Notes: generated from the sequence alone by a model not told the origin. Positions 24,052-33,417 are shown, counted from the stretch's first letter. The stretch: 64,000 nt of DNA from Amycolatopsis sp. (GCF_025464955.1 NZ_JAODNM010000064.1:1-64000), one strand, 5' to 3'. Made by a program: numbers and translations.

Positions 24052-25335
24052 TTATTTGTCTCCCTGCTCGGGGTGGACGACCAGGACGGCGCGGGAATCC
24101 GGGCGCAGGGCCTTCGCCGCCGCTGCCACGTCCTCCGCGGTGACCGCGGCCATCCGGTCGGCCAGTTGGTAGACCAAACCGGCGTCGCCGTACAGCAGCT
24201 CGAACGAGCCGAGCGCCAACGTCCGGGACACCAGCCTGTCGTGCTCGGAGTGCAGGCTGGCGGCCCAGCGGGCCGTCACCTTCAGCAGCTCCTCGGCGGT
24301 GGGCGGGGTCGACGCCAGCTTCTCGAGCTCGTCGTCGATCGCGGCGAGCACCTGCTCGGGCGTGACGTCCGGGGTGTGCACGGCGGTGATCGAGAACGTG
24401 TCGGGGTCGCGGGCCTCGAACGGGCCGAACAGCCCGGCACCCGCGCCGATGTCGGTGACCAGCGGCTCGCGGTGCACCAGTCGCTGCTGCAGCCGGGACC
24501 CGTCGCCGTCCGAGAGGATGCCGGCGAGCACGAGGTTCGCCAGGTAGCCGTCGAGGTCGTTGATGGGGTCGGGCATGCGGTAGCCGACGGCGAGCGCGGG
24601 CATCGGAGCGTGCGGATCGGTGTGCTCGCCGCGCACCTCGCCGACGGGCGCGGGCTCGGCGAACGACCGGCGCGGCGGGGCCGGGCGGGCCGGGACATCG
24701 CCGAAGTGCCGGTCGATCAGCTCACGCGCGCGCTCGACGGTGAAGTCTCCGGCGACGGTCAGCACCGCGTTGGCCGGGGCGTAGAAGGTGTCGAAAAACG
24801 CCGCGCAGTCGTCAAGGGACGCCTGCTCGAGGTCGACGAAGTCGCCGTAGCCGTTGTGGGCGTTCGCGAACGTCTGATAGAGCACCGGCGGCAGCAGGAT
24901 CCACGGGAACCCGCCGTACGGCCGGTTCAGCACGTTGAGGCGGATCTCCTCCTTGACCACGTCGATCTGGTTGGAGAGGTTCTCCTGCGTCAGCTTCGGC
25001 GCGCGCATCCTGTCCGCTTCGAGGAACAGCGCACGCTCGAGCGCGGCGGCCGGGAGGACCTCGAAGTAGTCGGTGTAGTCGGGGTGCGTCGAGCCGTTGA
25101 ACGTCCCACCACTGGACTGCACATGCCGGAAATGGGCGAGTTTCTCCAGGCTTTCACTGCCCTGGAACATCAGGTGCTCGAAGAGGTGGGCGAAGCCCGT
25201 ACGCCCCTCCGGCTCGGAACGGAAGCCCACGTCGTAGTGGACACTCACCCCGACGACCGGCGCTCCGGCGTCGGGCGCGAGCACCACGCGCAAACCGTTG
25301 TCTAGGGTGAATCGAGTCAGCTCCGGGACAGCCAT
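24052..25335 (-). CDS. M16-family zinc peptidase, catalytic subunit
   Basis: A 427-residue inverzincin. The zinc-binding HLFEH is at residues 50-54 (His50, Glu53 and His54), and the third ligand is expected in NQIDVVKEEIR about 75 residues on. The partner gene downstream supplies the RxxY half. No signal peptide is present, so the complex acts in the cytosol. Physiological substrates are not known. Confidence 0.9.
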   Translation of the reverse strand: MAVPELTRFTLDNGLRVVLAPDAGAPVVGVSVHYDVGFRSEPEGRTGFAHLFEHLMFQGSESLEKLAHFRHVQSSGGTFNGSTHPDYTDYFEVLPAAALERALFLEADRMRAPKLTQENLSNQIDVVKEEIRLNVLNRPYGGFPWILLPPVLYQTFANAHNGYGDFVDLEQASLDDCAAFFDTFYAPANAVLTVAGDFTVERARELIDRHFGDVPARPAPPRRSFAEPAPVGEVRGEHTDPHAPMPALAVGYRMPDPINDLDGYLANLVLAGILSDGDGSRLQQRLVHREPLVTDIGAGAGLFGPFEARDPDTFSITAVHTPDVTPEQVLAAIDDELEKLASTPPTAEELLKVTARWAASLHSEHDRLVSRTLALGSFELLYGDAGLVYQLADRMAAVTAEDVAAAAKALRPDSRAVLVVHPEQGDK

Positions 25336-25344
25336 GAGTCCACC

Positions 25345-26982
25345 CTACGGGGAACCCGCGAACCGGATCGAGCGACCTGACAACGAGCTGCCCGAACGCG
25401 TCCCGGCGAACGTCCCGATGAGCGCGGCCGCGAACTCGCCGGCCCGCGGTGCCCCGGCCTCGGTGTCGTACCAGTAGAGCTCGAGTGGACGGTTCAACTC
25501 GGCGAAAGCGGCCACCCAGCGCTGGGATTCTCCGAGCACGAGCGCGTACGGCAGCGCTCGCGAGAACAGCCTGCCGCGTTCGAGTTCGGGCACGTCAGCG
25601 GCGTCAGTGCCGTCAGTGCCGTCAGTGCCGTCAGTGCCGTCTACGTCAAGCAGTGCGGCACGCAGGCCGAGCAGTCGCTGCCGTAGCGACCTGCCCTTTC
25701 GTGTCAGCTGCGGCATCCCCCGCGCGCCGACTGCCAGAAGCACGCCCGCGACGACCACGATCAGGCCGAGCTGGGCGTAGCCGACGGTGAAGGCGAGCAG
25801 AGCCGTGAGAAAGACGCCGTAGAAGATCATCCGGACACCCGCCGACGCGAGCTTGCGCCCGGAAAACCAACGTCTCCGCACGACATCCTCGTGGAGTTCC
25901 GCCTGGAACCTCAGCCCGGCGCCGCGCAGCTCGGACAGCAGGACTGTGTCGGTGCCTTCGGGGAGCAGGGCGTCGAAGACGGTCCGTTCGACGTCGCTGA
26001 GCTGGTCGTCCGCCGGATTTCGGCGCGCGAGACGCCAGTCGGGCAGTCCTTCCTGCGGCGCCTCGCTGACCCACAGGTAGTTCCGGACGGCCAGGTCGAG
26101 CACAGTCGCGGCCAGGTCGACGGCGTCCGAACGGCCCGACAGCACCAGCCCGACCTGCCCGGGCAGCACCCCGTCGGGCGACGTGAACACGACGTCCTCA
26201 CCTTCGCCAGTGGTCAGCGTCACAGCCTGTGGCTTGCCGATGACGTTCGCGCGACGACGTGCGAACCACAGCCACCCTCCGGCAAGTAGCACGAGGACGG
26301 CGAAGACGCTCCACGCCCAGCCGACCGGTGTCGTGAGGACGAACGCGCCGGCCACCGTCGACGCGGGCACCGACCGCGCGTCGGCGGGCACTGTCCCGGC
26401 CGGCAGCTCGACCGTGATGTCCATGCGCTGTCCGGCAGGCAGGTTCTGCTGGGCGAACCGGGTCAGCCCGGCGTGGTCGATCTGCGCGGAACCGCACGGA
26501 ACGGTTGAACCGGACGGGCCCGCGACGCAGTCGACGGCGTCCGGGATCAGCGGCGCGGCGAACGACGCGCGGATGAGCTTCAGCTCAGTGTCCCAGCCGC
26601 CCGCGAGCTCCCACGAGACGCGCCCGGTCGCATCGACGGCACCGTCCACTGTGTACCGGACGATCGAGGTCCCGCCGAGGAGGTACAGGGTGAACTGGTC
26701 TTTCGACACCGCCCCGGTGCCCGCGCCCTCGATGACGACGTCGCGTACGCCGAAGATGCGGTCGCGGTTGTCCGGCGCGGACACCCTGAGCGGGACGTGC
26801 CGGGTCATCGTCGTACCGGTCGGGACCGAGACCGCCTCGATGACCGACAGCGAGCCGTCACGCTGCACCTTGAGCTGGATCTCCGCGCTGTTGGGCAGGT
26901 TCGGCACCGGCGGGGCGTCCTGCGCCGCGGCAGGCTGGGCAAATAAGGACAGCGCCACCAGCGCGAGGACCAGGGCTTTCAC
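25345..26982 (-). CDS. DUF2207 membrane protein with a variable TDG repeat
   Basis: A 545-residue envelope protein: signal peptide (LVLALVALSLFAQPAAAQ), an extracellular beta-rich domain to about residue 220, a membrane helix (WSVFAVLVLLAGGWLWFA), a cytoplasmic region starting AVRNYLWVSEAPQEGLPDW, and two more helices near residues 390-430. This is the DUF2207 architecture. After LLDVDGTDGTDGTDGTDAAD the C-terminal domain resumes; that stretch is encoded by a tandem 9-bp repeat absent from the paralog at 26999-28765. Function unknown; the two paralogs sit head to tail. Confidence 0.85.
   Translation of the reverse strand: MKALVLALVALSLFAQPAAAQDAPPVPNLPNSAEIQLKVQRDGSLSVIEAVSVPTGTTMTRHVPLRVSAPDNRDRIFGVRDVVIEGAGTGAVSKDQFTLYLLGGTSIVRYTVDGAVDATGRVSWELAGGWDTELKLIRASFAAPLIPDAVDCVAGPSGSTVPCGSAQIDHAGLTRFAQQNLPAGQRMDITVELPAGTVPADARSVPASTVAGAFVLTTPVGWAWSVFAVLVLLAGGWLWFARRRANVIGKPQAVTLTTGEGEDVVFTSPDGVLPGQVGLVLSGRSDAVDLAATVLDLAVRNYLWVSEAPQEGLPDWRLARRNPADDQLSDVERTVFDALLPEGTDTVLLSELRGAGLRFQAELHEDVVRRRWFSGRKLASAGVRMIFYGVFLTALLAFTVGYAQLGLIVVVAGVLLAVGARGMPQLTRKGRSLRQRLLGLRAALLDVDGTDGTDGTDGTDAADVPELERGRLFSRALPYALVLGESQRWVAAFAELNRPLELYWYDTEAGAPRAGEFAAALIGTFAGTRSGSSLSGRSIRFAGSP
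25603..25638. repeat. 9-bp tandem repeat (four copies)
   Basis: GTCAGTGCC repeated four times without error (25603, 25612, 25621, 25630) with a degenerate copy on the left (GTCAGCGGC). It encodes (T-D-G)n in the DUF2207 protein. As its period is a multiple of three, copy number can change without frameshift. Confidence 0.9.
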
Positions 26983-26998
26983 GCGGTAAGGCTAAACG

Positions 26999-28765
26999 TC
27001 AGGCGGGGACCGGCTCGGGGCGGATCGAGCGCAGGTGCCCCGACTCGGCGAGCAGGCCGTCGAGCGCGGCGACGAAGGCGGTGAAATGCGGCCCGAACCG
27101 GCGGAGGTCGGTGTCGGACTCCATCCCGCCGAACCAGTACAGCCCGGCGGAGCCGTCCGCCGACGGGTTGAACCCGACGAACGCGCGGAGCCAGCGTTCG
27201 CCGTCGCCCAGCACCAAGGCGTACGGCAGCGAGCGGGAGAACACCATCTCCTTGTCACGCTCGGGAATCTCGCCCACCGCGGCCGTGTGGAGGTACGCGA
27301 GCAGGCCGTGCACCTGGCTCACCAGCGCCCGTCCGCGCGCGGTCCGCGACGGGAGCCAGCCGGCGCCGAATGCCAGCGCGATGCCGGCGACCGCCGCCGC
27401 GACTCCCAGCAGCGCGTACCCGGCGGTGAAGGTCAAGACCACTGTGGACACCACGCCGAGCACCGCCAGCGCGAGGCCCAGCCACGTCACCAGGTTCCGG
27501 CCGCTGTCGGGACGCCGGGAGAACCAGCCCTTCGCGACGACGTCGGTGTACATCGTGTCGGCGACCTTGCGCAGATCGAGCGACCCCGAGGCCCGCAACC
27601 GCGACAGGAGCACGGCTTGCGTTCCGTCGGGCAGCAGCGCGTCGTAGATCGCGCGCTCGAACTCGCGCAGGTGCTCGTCGGGCGGGTTGCGCCGGGACAG
27701 CTGCCAGTCGGGAAAGCCTGACTCGCCCGGGATTTCCGCAACCCACAGGTAGTTGCGCACCGCGAGGTCGACGACGGTGGCGCTGATGTCGATGACGTCG
27801 ACGGTCTCGTCGACCACCGTGCCGATCTGCCCGGGCAGAATGCCGTCCGGCGACGCGAAATGGACGTGCCCGTTCTCGCGCATCAAGACTTCCGCGCGAG
27901 TGACGCCGACGGGCGAGGCCGCGTCACGACGTCTCAGCCACCACACCGCGAGGCCGCCCAGCAAGAGAAGCAAGGCGAGTACGGCGAAGCCGATGCCGAC
28001 GGCAGGCGTCAGCGAAAACGCGTTGGCGACCGTGGCGGTCTGCACGAACCGGGCGTTCGACGGCACGGTCCCGAGCGGCATGGAGACCGCTAGGTCGACC
28101 CTGTGGCCCACGGCCAGGCCGTCCTGCTCGACGCGGATGATCCCGGTGTGGTCGACCTCGGACAGCGTGCACTTCACGGCCGAACCGACCGGACCGGCGA
28201 AGCAGTCCTGGGTGGGGGTGGCCCGCAGCGGCGCGACGAACGACGCGGTGACCCTGTCGAGCTTGGTGTCCCAGCCGCCGGCGACCTGCCAGCGGACCTC
28301 CTGAGCGCCGGCCAGATCCGCGACCGAACCGTCCACTGTGTACGTCAGAGTGGTCTGACCGGCGGGCGCCGTGAGGACGACCTGGTTCTCCCCGGAACTC
28401 ACGCTGCCCGCGCCGGTCGCCTTCGGGTCCTTGATCGTGTAGACGCGGTCCTGACCGTCCGAGGCGGGCACGCGCTCCGGAATGCTGCGGACCACCTTCT
28501 GCCCACCTGGGACCGTCACTTTCTCGGTCACCGAGAGGCCACCGTCGCGATCGACCTTCAGCGCGACGTCCACGACCGGGCCGGTGGGCGAGGGGCCATT
28601 GTCACCGCCCTGGCCGAAGTTCCCGGTGGCGCCGTCGGGCCGGGCCGGGGTCGGCACCGCGATCGGGTTGTTCGGCAGCGACGGCCCGCCGCCCTGTTCC
28701 GGGGCCAGCCCGGTCAGCAGCGCGGAAGCGGTCAGCACCACGGCGGGCACCCATTTGGTCAACAC
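26999..28765 (-). CDS. DUF2207 membrane protein (paralog)
   Basis: A 588-residue paralog of the neighbour downstream, with the same order: leader, Gly/Pro-rich linker, extracellular domain (VDVALKVDRDGGLSVTEKVTVPGG), membrane helix (GFAVLALLLLLGGLAVWWL), the shared block AVRNYLWVAEIPGESGFPDW, and two further helices near 425-470. The start taken is GTG at 28765; a ribosome site is weak, so a slightly different start is possible. It is divergent from the zinc metallopeptidase gene. Function unknown. Confidence 0.83.
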   Translation of the reverse strand: MLTKWVPAVVLTASALLTGLAPEQGGGPSLPNNPIAVPTPARPDGATGNFGQGGDNGPSPTGPVVDVALKVDRDGGLSVTEKVTVPGGQKVVRSIPERVPASDGQDRVYTIKDPKATGAGSVSSGENQVVLTAPAGQTTLTYTVDGSVADLAGAQEVRWQVAGGWDTKLDRVTASFVAPLRATPTQDCFAGPVGSAVKCTLSEVDHTGIIRVEQDGLAVGHRVDLAVSMPLGTVPSNARFVQTATVANAFSLTPAVGIGFAVLALLLLLGGLAVWWLRRRDAASPVGVTRAEVLMRENGHVHFASPDGILPGQIGTVVDETVDVIDISATVVDLAVRNYLWVAEIPGESGFPDWQLSRRNPPDEHLREFERAIYDALLPDGTQAVLLSRLRASGSLDLRKVADTMYTDVVAKGWFSRRPDSGRNLVTWLGLALAVLGVVSTVVLTFTAGYALLGVAAAVAGIALAFGAGWLPSRTARGRALVSQVHGLLAYLHTAAVGEIPERDKEMVFSRSLPYALVLGDGERWLRAFVGFNPSADGSAGLYWFGGMESDTDLRRFGPHFTAFVAALDGLLAESGHLRSIRPEPVPA

Positions 28766-28790
28766 GCCACGGACTGTAAGGCACTCCCCT

Positions 28791-28796
28791 TATGCT
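28791..28796 (+). promoter_or_regulatory. -10 element TATGCT of the metallopeptidase gene
   Basis: TTATGCTGG lies ~80 bp before the start at 28873. The identical TTATGCTGG is found before the paralogous metallopeptidase gene (38840-38848). The -35 is not obvious. The ATG inside this element is therefore unlikely to be the translation start. Confidence 0.45.
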
Positions 28797-28872
28797 GGTG
28801 ACCGGAATGCCGGAAGCTCCACCTGAGTGGAGGGCAGCGGGGGAAGAACCACTCGGGGGGATCCGTTTTTTG

Positions 28873-30204
28873 ATGAACCAGCCACCATCAGGCCCCTGGG
28901 ATCCACGGACACCGCCGCCTGGTGCGAGGCCGCTGCCGCCACCGGGAGCCTGGCCACTGCCCCCGCGCGGTAACCAGGGCCCGCCGTTCGCCGGGGGACG
29001 GCCGCCCATGCCGCCACCGCCGCCACCGATGCATCCGCCGCGCGGTGGCCGCCCGCTGCCGCCGCCCGGCGCGATGCCGCTCCCGCCGCCGCGCCCGGGC
29101 CCGCCTGCCCCGCCGATGCCGCCGTACGCCGGCCAAGTGGCGCAGTTCGGACCACCGCCCAGGTTCGCGCCGGGGTACGCCTACGCGGGGTACGCGCCGA
29201 AGAAGTCCAACGCGGGCGCCATCACGGCCGTGGTGATGATCGGCGTCTTCGTGGTCGTCGGCGGGTTGATCGCGACGTTCGCGCTGTCCGGGCCGAAGAC
29301 GTCGCATGTCGCCGACGCGGGTTACCAGAGCTACCCGACGTCCGCGACGACGTACAGCTCCCCCACGTCGTCGAGCAGGACCATTACGACGTCCAGTCGC
29401 GCGACGACGAGCACCACCAGGAGCACCTCCGCCTCGGTGACGCCGACGAGCACGAGCGAGGCGCCGGAAACCCCGTCTGGGCCTCAGCCCTCGCACACGC
29501 TCGCGACCAACCCGCTGTTCTCCGACGCCAACGGGAGCCTGCAGAACCAGGGGTGTTCGCTGGCGAGGTGGAGCAACAGCCCGGAGGCCTCGGCAGCCTT
29601 CTTCACGAGCGCGCTCCCCTGTTTGAACGCGGTCTGGGCAGAGACCCTGGCCGAGGCGAACCTGCCGTTCCACCCGCCGAAACTCGCCTTCCCGTCCGGC
29701 AACAACTGGTCAAGCCCGTGCGGCGACCTCGACAACGGCCACACCGCAGCTTTCTACTGTTCCACCGACGAGACGCTGTACATGCCGTATGCCGGGTTGC
29801 AAATCGCCCAGTACGGCGCCCACCCCGGCGTCTACCTCGCCGTATTCGCCCACGAGTACGGCCACCACGTGCAGAATCTCTCCGGGGTTAGCGACACCTA
29901 CTGGCAGCAGCGCTACGACGCGGGTACCGACTCGGCTCCGGGGCTGGAACTCTCCCGACGCCTCGAGCTGCAAGCCCAGTGTTTCTCCGGCATGTTCCTC
30001 GGTTCCACTGTGGGCCGAGGCGGCGACGTCGACCGGAACATCTACAACGAGGCATGGAACTCAGAGGACCGCGGGGACGGGCAGCAGCCGGTGCGAGACC
30101 ACGGCAGCAACGCCCACGCCATGAGCTGGTGGCAGCACGGTGCTCAGACGAACCGGACCCAGCAGTGCAACACCTGGGCCTCCAGCTCCGGCGACATTTC
30201 GTAG
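28873..30204 (+). CDS. Neutral zinc metallopeptidase, membrane-anchored
   Basis: A 443-residue protein: ~110-residue Pro/Gly-rich cytoplasmic tail (repeats of PPPGARPLPPPGAWPLPP), one membrane helix (ITAVVMIGVFVVVGGLIATF), a Ser/Thr-rich linker, and a C-terminal peptidase domain with the zinc motif HEYGHHVQ and later ELQAQCFSGMFLG, both characteristic of this family. Topology puts the catalytic domain outside. The start MNQPPSGPW at 28873 follows GGGGGG; a frame open further upstream overlaps the -10. A paralog is at 38894. The family is widespread, with unknown substrates. Confidence 0.87.
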   Translation: MNQPPSGPWDPRTPPPGARPLPPPGAWPLPPRGNQGPPFAGGRPPMPPPPPPMHPPRGGRPLPPPGAMPLPPPRPGPPAPPMPPYAGQVAQFGPPPRFAPGYAYAGYAPKKSNAGAITAVVMIGVFVVVGGLIATFALSGPKTSHVADAGYQSYPTSATTYSSPTSSSRTITTSSRATTSTTRSTSASVTPTSTSEAPETPSGPQPSHTLATNPLFSDANGSLQNQGCSLARWSNSPEASAAFFTSALPCLNAVWAETLAEANLPFHPPKLAFPSGNNWSSPCGDLDNGHTAAFYCSTDETLYMPYAGLQIAQYGAHPGVYLAVFAHEYGHHVQNLSGVSDTYWQQRYDAGTDSAPGLELSRRLELQAQCFSGMFLGSTVGRGGDVDRNIYNEAWNSEDRGDGQQPVRDHGSNAHAMSWWQHGAQTNRTQQCNTWASSSGDIS

Positions 30205-30521
30205 CACCGCGCGGCTGTGGACGGTGAAAGACCCCTCGGGGGGCCACACCAGTGGCGTTCACCGCCAGTGCGGCGGCCGCGATCAGAGTGGCGGCCCGCG
30301 CGCGAGCGACTCGGGGGACGTTTCGTTTCGCTGAGCCAGTCGATGCGCCCGGGCAGCCCCCAGTCGTTGCTGCCGTAGACCGGAACCCGACACGACGTCC
30401 CCGCCCTGCACTGTCGTACGCCGAAGACCCCCAATCCACCTCAGGACCATCAAGGCCATCACTGTGGCCCCGAGGGAACGTCGCAGCGCGATCGCCAGCT
30501 TCGTCTGTCCCAGCCGCGTAG
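30205..30521. other. 317-bp region without a supportable gene
   Basis: Open frames exist on both strands, but none has a ribosome site and a family-like sequence. On the minus strand a fragment reading YGSNDWGLPGRIDWLSET looks protein-like and is broken on both sides, which might be the remnant of a decayed gene. No repeat or terminator was seen. Confidence 0.4.
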
Positions 30522-31433
30522 CTAGCTCGGCGGGGTGAACGGGCTCTCGGCGGGCGGAGGCGGCGGAGCGGGTGGTTGCGGAGCGGGCGAAGGCGGCTGC
30601 GGCGGAACAGACACCTGCGGCTGGTAACTCTGCGGCTGGTAACTCTGCGGCGGGGCATAGGACTGCGGGGGCGGGCCGAACACCCGCGCCTGGTCACGGG
30701 CCCGGCGTTCCGCCAGGACGGCCGCGAGGTACGCCCACACCGGGGCGCCCGGCGGCATGGGCGCGCCGATCGCCTGCCCGATCTGCTGCGCGAGGCCGTA
30801 ACCGAGTGAGTTCGCCGCGTCCGGCCGGAGCTGGTGCATGCGGCTGAGGTAGTCGCGCGCGGCCAGCGCGAGGCCGTTGGGCAGGCCGGTGAGGTCGAGC
30901 TGCGACGCCCAGTGCGCGAGCGGCGGCGGCATCGGGATCGTCACGGACTCCGACACCCCGACCCGCTCCCGGATGACGACCGTGCCGGCCAGGTAGTCGC
31001 CGACCCGCTTGCCGTCGCGAGAAATCATCGACACCACCACGGCGACAGCGCCGAGCAAACCGAGCGCCCAGAAGTCCACGAAAAACCCGCCGAGCCCGCG
31101 CGCCAGTGCCTGCCGGAACCGGATCGGGCCGCCGTCGGCGCGGACGACCCGCAGGCCGAGCGCCATCTTCCCCAGCGAACGGCCGCGCGTGAGGGTCTCC
31201 ATCAGCACCGGATAGCCGACCATCACCAGCACGAACCCGACCAGGATGATCGTCAGCACCAGCGAACCGTCAGCGCCCGACATCGTGAACGCCAACACCA
31301 GGAACAGGATGAACAGCACGGCACCCTGTACCAGCACGTCGAGCATCATCGCGAGGCCGCGCGTGGCGAGCCGGGCGACGGGCAGTTCGAGGACCACGGC
31401 TTCGCCGGTGACCAGATCGGACTCTTCGTTCAC
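30522..31433 (-). CDS. RDD-family membrane protein
   Basis: A 303-residue protein. The RDD domain spans residues ~18-150: LATRGLAMMLDVLVQ, helices, then GRSLGKMALGLRVVRADGG, and GKRVGDYLAGTVVIRER at the end. A soluble C-terminal part follows, ending in a Pro/Gln/Ser-Tyr repeat (PQSYxPQSYxPQ) and a Pro-rich tail. It is divergent from the SpoIIM-like gene; RDD, SpoIIM, DUF58 and MoxR proteins form a recurring actinobacterial neighbourhood. Confidence 0.88.
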   Translation of the reverse strand: MNEESDLVTGEAVVLELPVARLATRGLAMMLDVLVQGAVLFILFLVLAFTMSGADGSLVLTIILVGFVLVMVGYPVLMETLTRGRSLGKMALGLRVVRADGGPIRFRQALARGLGGFFVDFWALGLLGAVAVVVSMISRDGKRVGDYLAGTVVIRERVGVSESVTIPMPPPLAHWASQLDLTGLPNGLALAARDYLSRMHQLRPDAANSLGYGLAQQIGQAIGAPMPPGAPVWAYLAAVLAERRARDQARVFGPPPQSYAPPQSYQPQSYQPQVSVPPQPPSPAPQPPAPPPPPAESPFTPPS

Positions 31434-31512
31434 GTTGCAACACTAGTTGGCCGGAAGCCATGAGCGGGCCGGCTTGGGACAACTACGCTGGCGCTGGAAC
31501 GAGGAGGTCAGG

Positions 31513-32520
31513 GTGGATGTCGACGTGTTCGTCGCGGCACACAGCGCGGAGTGGGATCGACTGGGCGCGTTGATCGCGCGCGCCGGGCGGCTGCGCGGTG
31601 ACGAGGCCGACGAACTGGTGGCGCTCTACCAGCGCACGGCGACCCACCTGTCGGTCGTCCGCTCGGTCGCGCCGGACCCGGCACTGGTGTCGCGGCTGTC
31701 GAGGCTGGTCGCGCGCGGCCGGTCGGCGGTGGCCGGCTCGCACAACCCCGCCTGGCGCGAAGTCGGACTGTTCTTCGCGCGCCGATTTCCCGCCGCCGTC
31801 TACCTCAGCCGCCGCTGGTGGGTGCCGACCGCGCTGGTCTGCGTCGCGGTGAGTGCCCTGATGGCGGCGTGGATCGCGCGGAGCCCGCAGGTCCAGGCCT
31901 CGATCGCGCCGCCGGACGAGATCCGGTCGCTGACCGCGCCCGGTGGGCAGTTCGAGACCTACTACTCGACCGGTTCCGCCGGCGCGTTCGCCGCGCACGT
32001 TTGGACGAACAACGCGTGGGTCGCGGCCACCTGCCTGTTCCTCGGGGTGCTGCTGGGGCTGCCGGTGATCGGCGCGCTGTGGAGCAACACGGCGAACATC
32101 GGCGTCGACGGCGGCCTGATGATCGGGGCCGGGCGCGGTGACGTGTTCCTCGGCCTGATCCTGCCGCACGGCCTGCTCGAACTGACGGCCGTGTTCATCG
32201 CGGCCGGCACCGGGCTGAAACTCGGCTGGACGGTGATCGACCCCGGCCGCCGGTTACGCGCGGCGGCGCTGGCCGAGCAGGGCCGATCGGTGGTGGTCGT
32301 CGCGCTCGGGCTCGCCTGTGTGCTGCTGGTGTCGGGCATGATCGAGGGCTTCGTCACGCCGTCCGGGCTGCCGACCTGGGCCCGCATCGGCATCGGCGTG
32401 GTCGTCGAGGTGGCGTTCCTGGTCTACGTCTTCGTGCTCGGCAAGCGCGCCGCCAGAACCGGCGAGGTCGGCGACGTCGACGCTGTCTACGCCGGCGACG
32501 CACTGCCGGAAACGGGTTAG
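31513..32520 (+). CDS. Stage II sporulation protein M (SpoIIM) family membrane protein
   Basis: A 335-residue membrane protein. A soluble N-terminal ~100 residues (VDVDVFVAAHSAEWDRLGALI) precedes 5-6 helices with the family stretch NIGVDGGLMIGAGRGDVFLGLILPHGLLELTAVF. The GTG at 31513 was preferred because AGGAGG lies six bases before it. In spore formers SpoIIM works in engulfment; in non-sporulating actinobacteria the role is unknown. Its TAG overlaps the TAA of the convergent gene in the four bases TTAG. Confidence 0.87.
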   Translation: MDVDVFVAAHSAEWDRLGALIARAGRLRGDEADELVALYQRTATHLSVVRSVAPDPALVSRLSRLVARGRSAVAGSHNPAWREVGLFFARRFPAAVYLSRRWWVPTALVCVAVSALMAAWIARSPQVQASIAPPDEIRSLTAPGGQFETYYSTGSAGAFAAHVWTNNAWVAATCLFLGVLLGLPVIGALWSNTANIGVDGGLMIGAGRGDVFLGLILPHGLLELTAVFIAAGTGLKLGWTVIDPGRRLRAAALAEQGRSVVVVALGLACVLLVSGMIEGFVTPSGLPTWARIGIGVVVEVAFLVYVFVLGKRAARTGEVGDVDAVYAGDALPETG

Positions 32521-33314
32521 CAGAGACAGGTTCCCTCGAAGGCGATGCTGTTGCCGTCGTCGAGACTCGCGCTGCCGGTGAACCGGATTTCGAACTCCCC
32601 CGGGCCGGACAGCTTCAGCTTGGGGCTCGTCGCGACGCCGTCCGCGCCGGTGGTGGCGATGGCCGTCTCGGCGGCGCCGTCGAAGATCAGGTGGTTCGTG
32701 GCACGCGCCGAGCGCACGTAGAAGCTGACCTTGACCCCGTTCGCCGCCTGGCCGTCGACGCCGATCACCTTGACCGCGAACGGAACGCCGGGATCGCTCG
32801 TGACCAGGCGCTGCCCGTTGCCGCCGACGATGGCCAGGGTGCGCTCACCGGCCGCCCAGTAGTTCTCGACCCCGGTCAGCGTGCAGACCTCCTGGTAGAG
32901 CCGCGATCCGACGCTCGTGCCCTCCGCCGTCAGGCACCGGTCCGTCGCTACGCTCGTGATGACGACCAGGCCCGGCTGCCCGGCTCCGCGTTTCCATTGC
33001 TGGTAGCGGTCTTTGGGGTCGCAGGCGGCCATTTTCACGGTGAGCCCGTCGACCGGGCTGAGCGCGGCGAGGCACTGTCCACTCGCGACGTTCTTGTACA
33101 GCGAGGTCGCCTGGTCGTACGTCCACTGCGACGCCGGGTCCTGGGCGGCGGCGAGCAGCGGCTTGCCGCCGACCACCGCGAGCGACACCGCGCCGCCCCC
33201 GTCGGCCAGGTACACCGGTGCGGCAGCCGGGTCGGCCGCGGCTGCCTGGTTCGCAGCCGCCGTCACCCCCAGCAAGCCGACCACCAACGCCGCGATCAAC
33301 GACCTCACCGCCAT
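32517..33314 (-). CDS. Secreted protein with ricin-type trefoil-like and Ig-like parts
   Basis: A 265-residue exported protein: signal peptide MAVRSLIAALVVGLLGVTAAANQAAA, then ~115 residues with repeated aromatic/Gln-Trp elements (ASQWTYDQATSLYKNVASGQCL, DRYQQWKRG, TDRCLTAEG) that resemble beta-trefoil (ricin B-type) lectin repeats, and a C-terminal beta-sandwich-like part ending in FEGTCLC. Cysteine pairs suggest disulfides. The ATG is preceded by GGAGGGACG. It sits between the SpoIIM and DUF58 genes, where related genomes usually have none, so it may be an insertion. Ligand unknown. Confidence 0.7.
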   Translation of the reverse strand: MAVRSLIAALVVGLLGVTAAANQAAAADPAAAPVYLADGGGAVSLAVVGGKPLLAAAQDPASQWTYDQATSLYKNVASGQCLAALSPVDGLTVKMAACDPKDRYQQWKRGAGQPGLVVITSVATDRCLTAEGTSVGSRLYQEVCTLTGVENYWAAGERTLAIVGGNGQRLVTSDPGVPFAVKVIGVDGQAANGVKVSFYVRSARATNHLIFDGAAETAIATTGADGVATSPKLKLSGPGEFEIRFTGSASLDDGNSIAFEGTCLC

Positions 33315-33417
33315 GTAACCCGTCCCTCCAAGTCGACCCCTTGCGAGTTAACCGGGCGGGCGTTCGGACGAGGCCGAATCCACTCCATGGTGGACCGATT
33401 TCCCCCGACCGGAACCA

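Noticed and set aside
28792..28872. Upstream extension of the metallopeptidase from the ATG at 28792
   Set aside because: That ATG is part of the -10-like TATGCT, and the same string before the paralog is non-coding; the start at 28873 has a purine-rich ribosome site.
30252..30521. 89-codon plus-strand frame between the metallopeptidase and RDD genes
   Set aside because: No ribosome site, Ala/Arg/Pro composition without structure, and it stops at the end of the RDD gene on the other strand.
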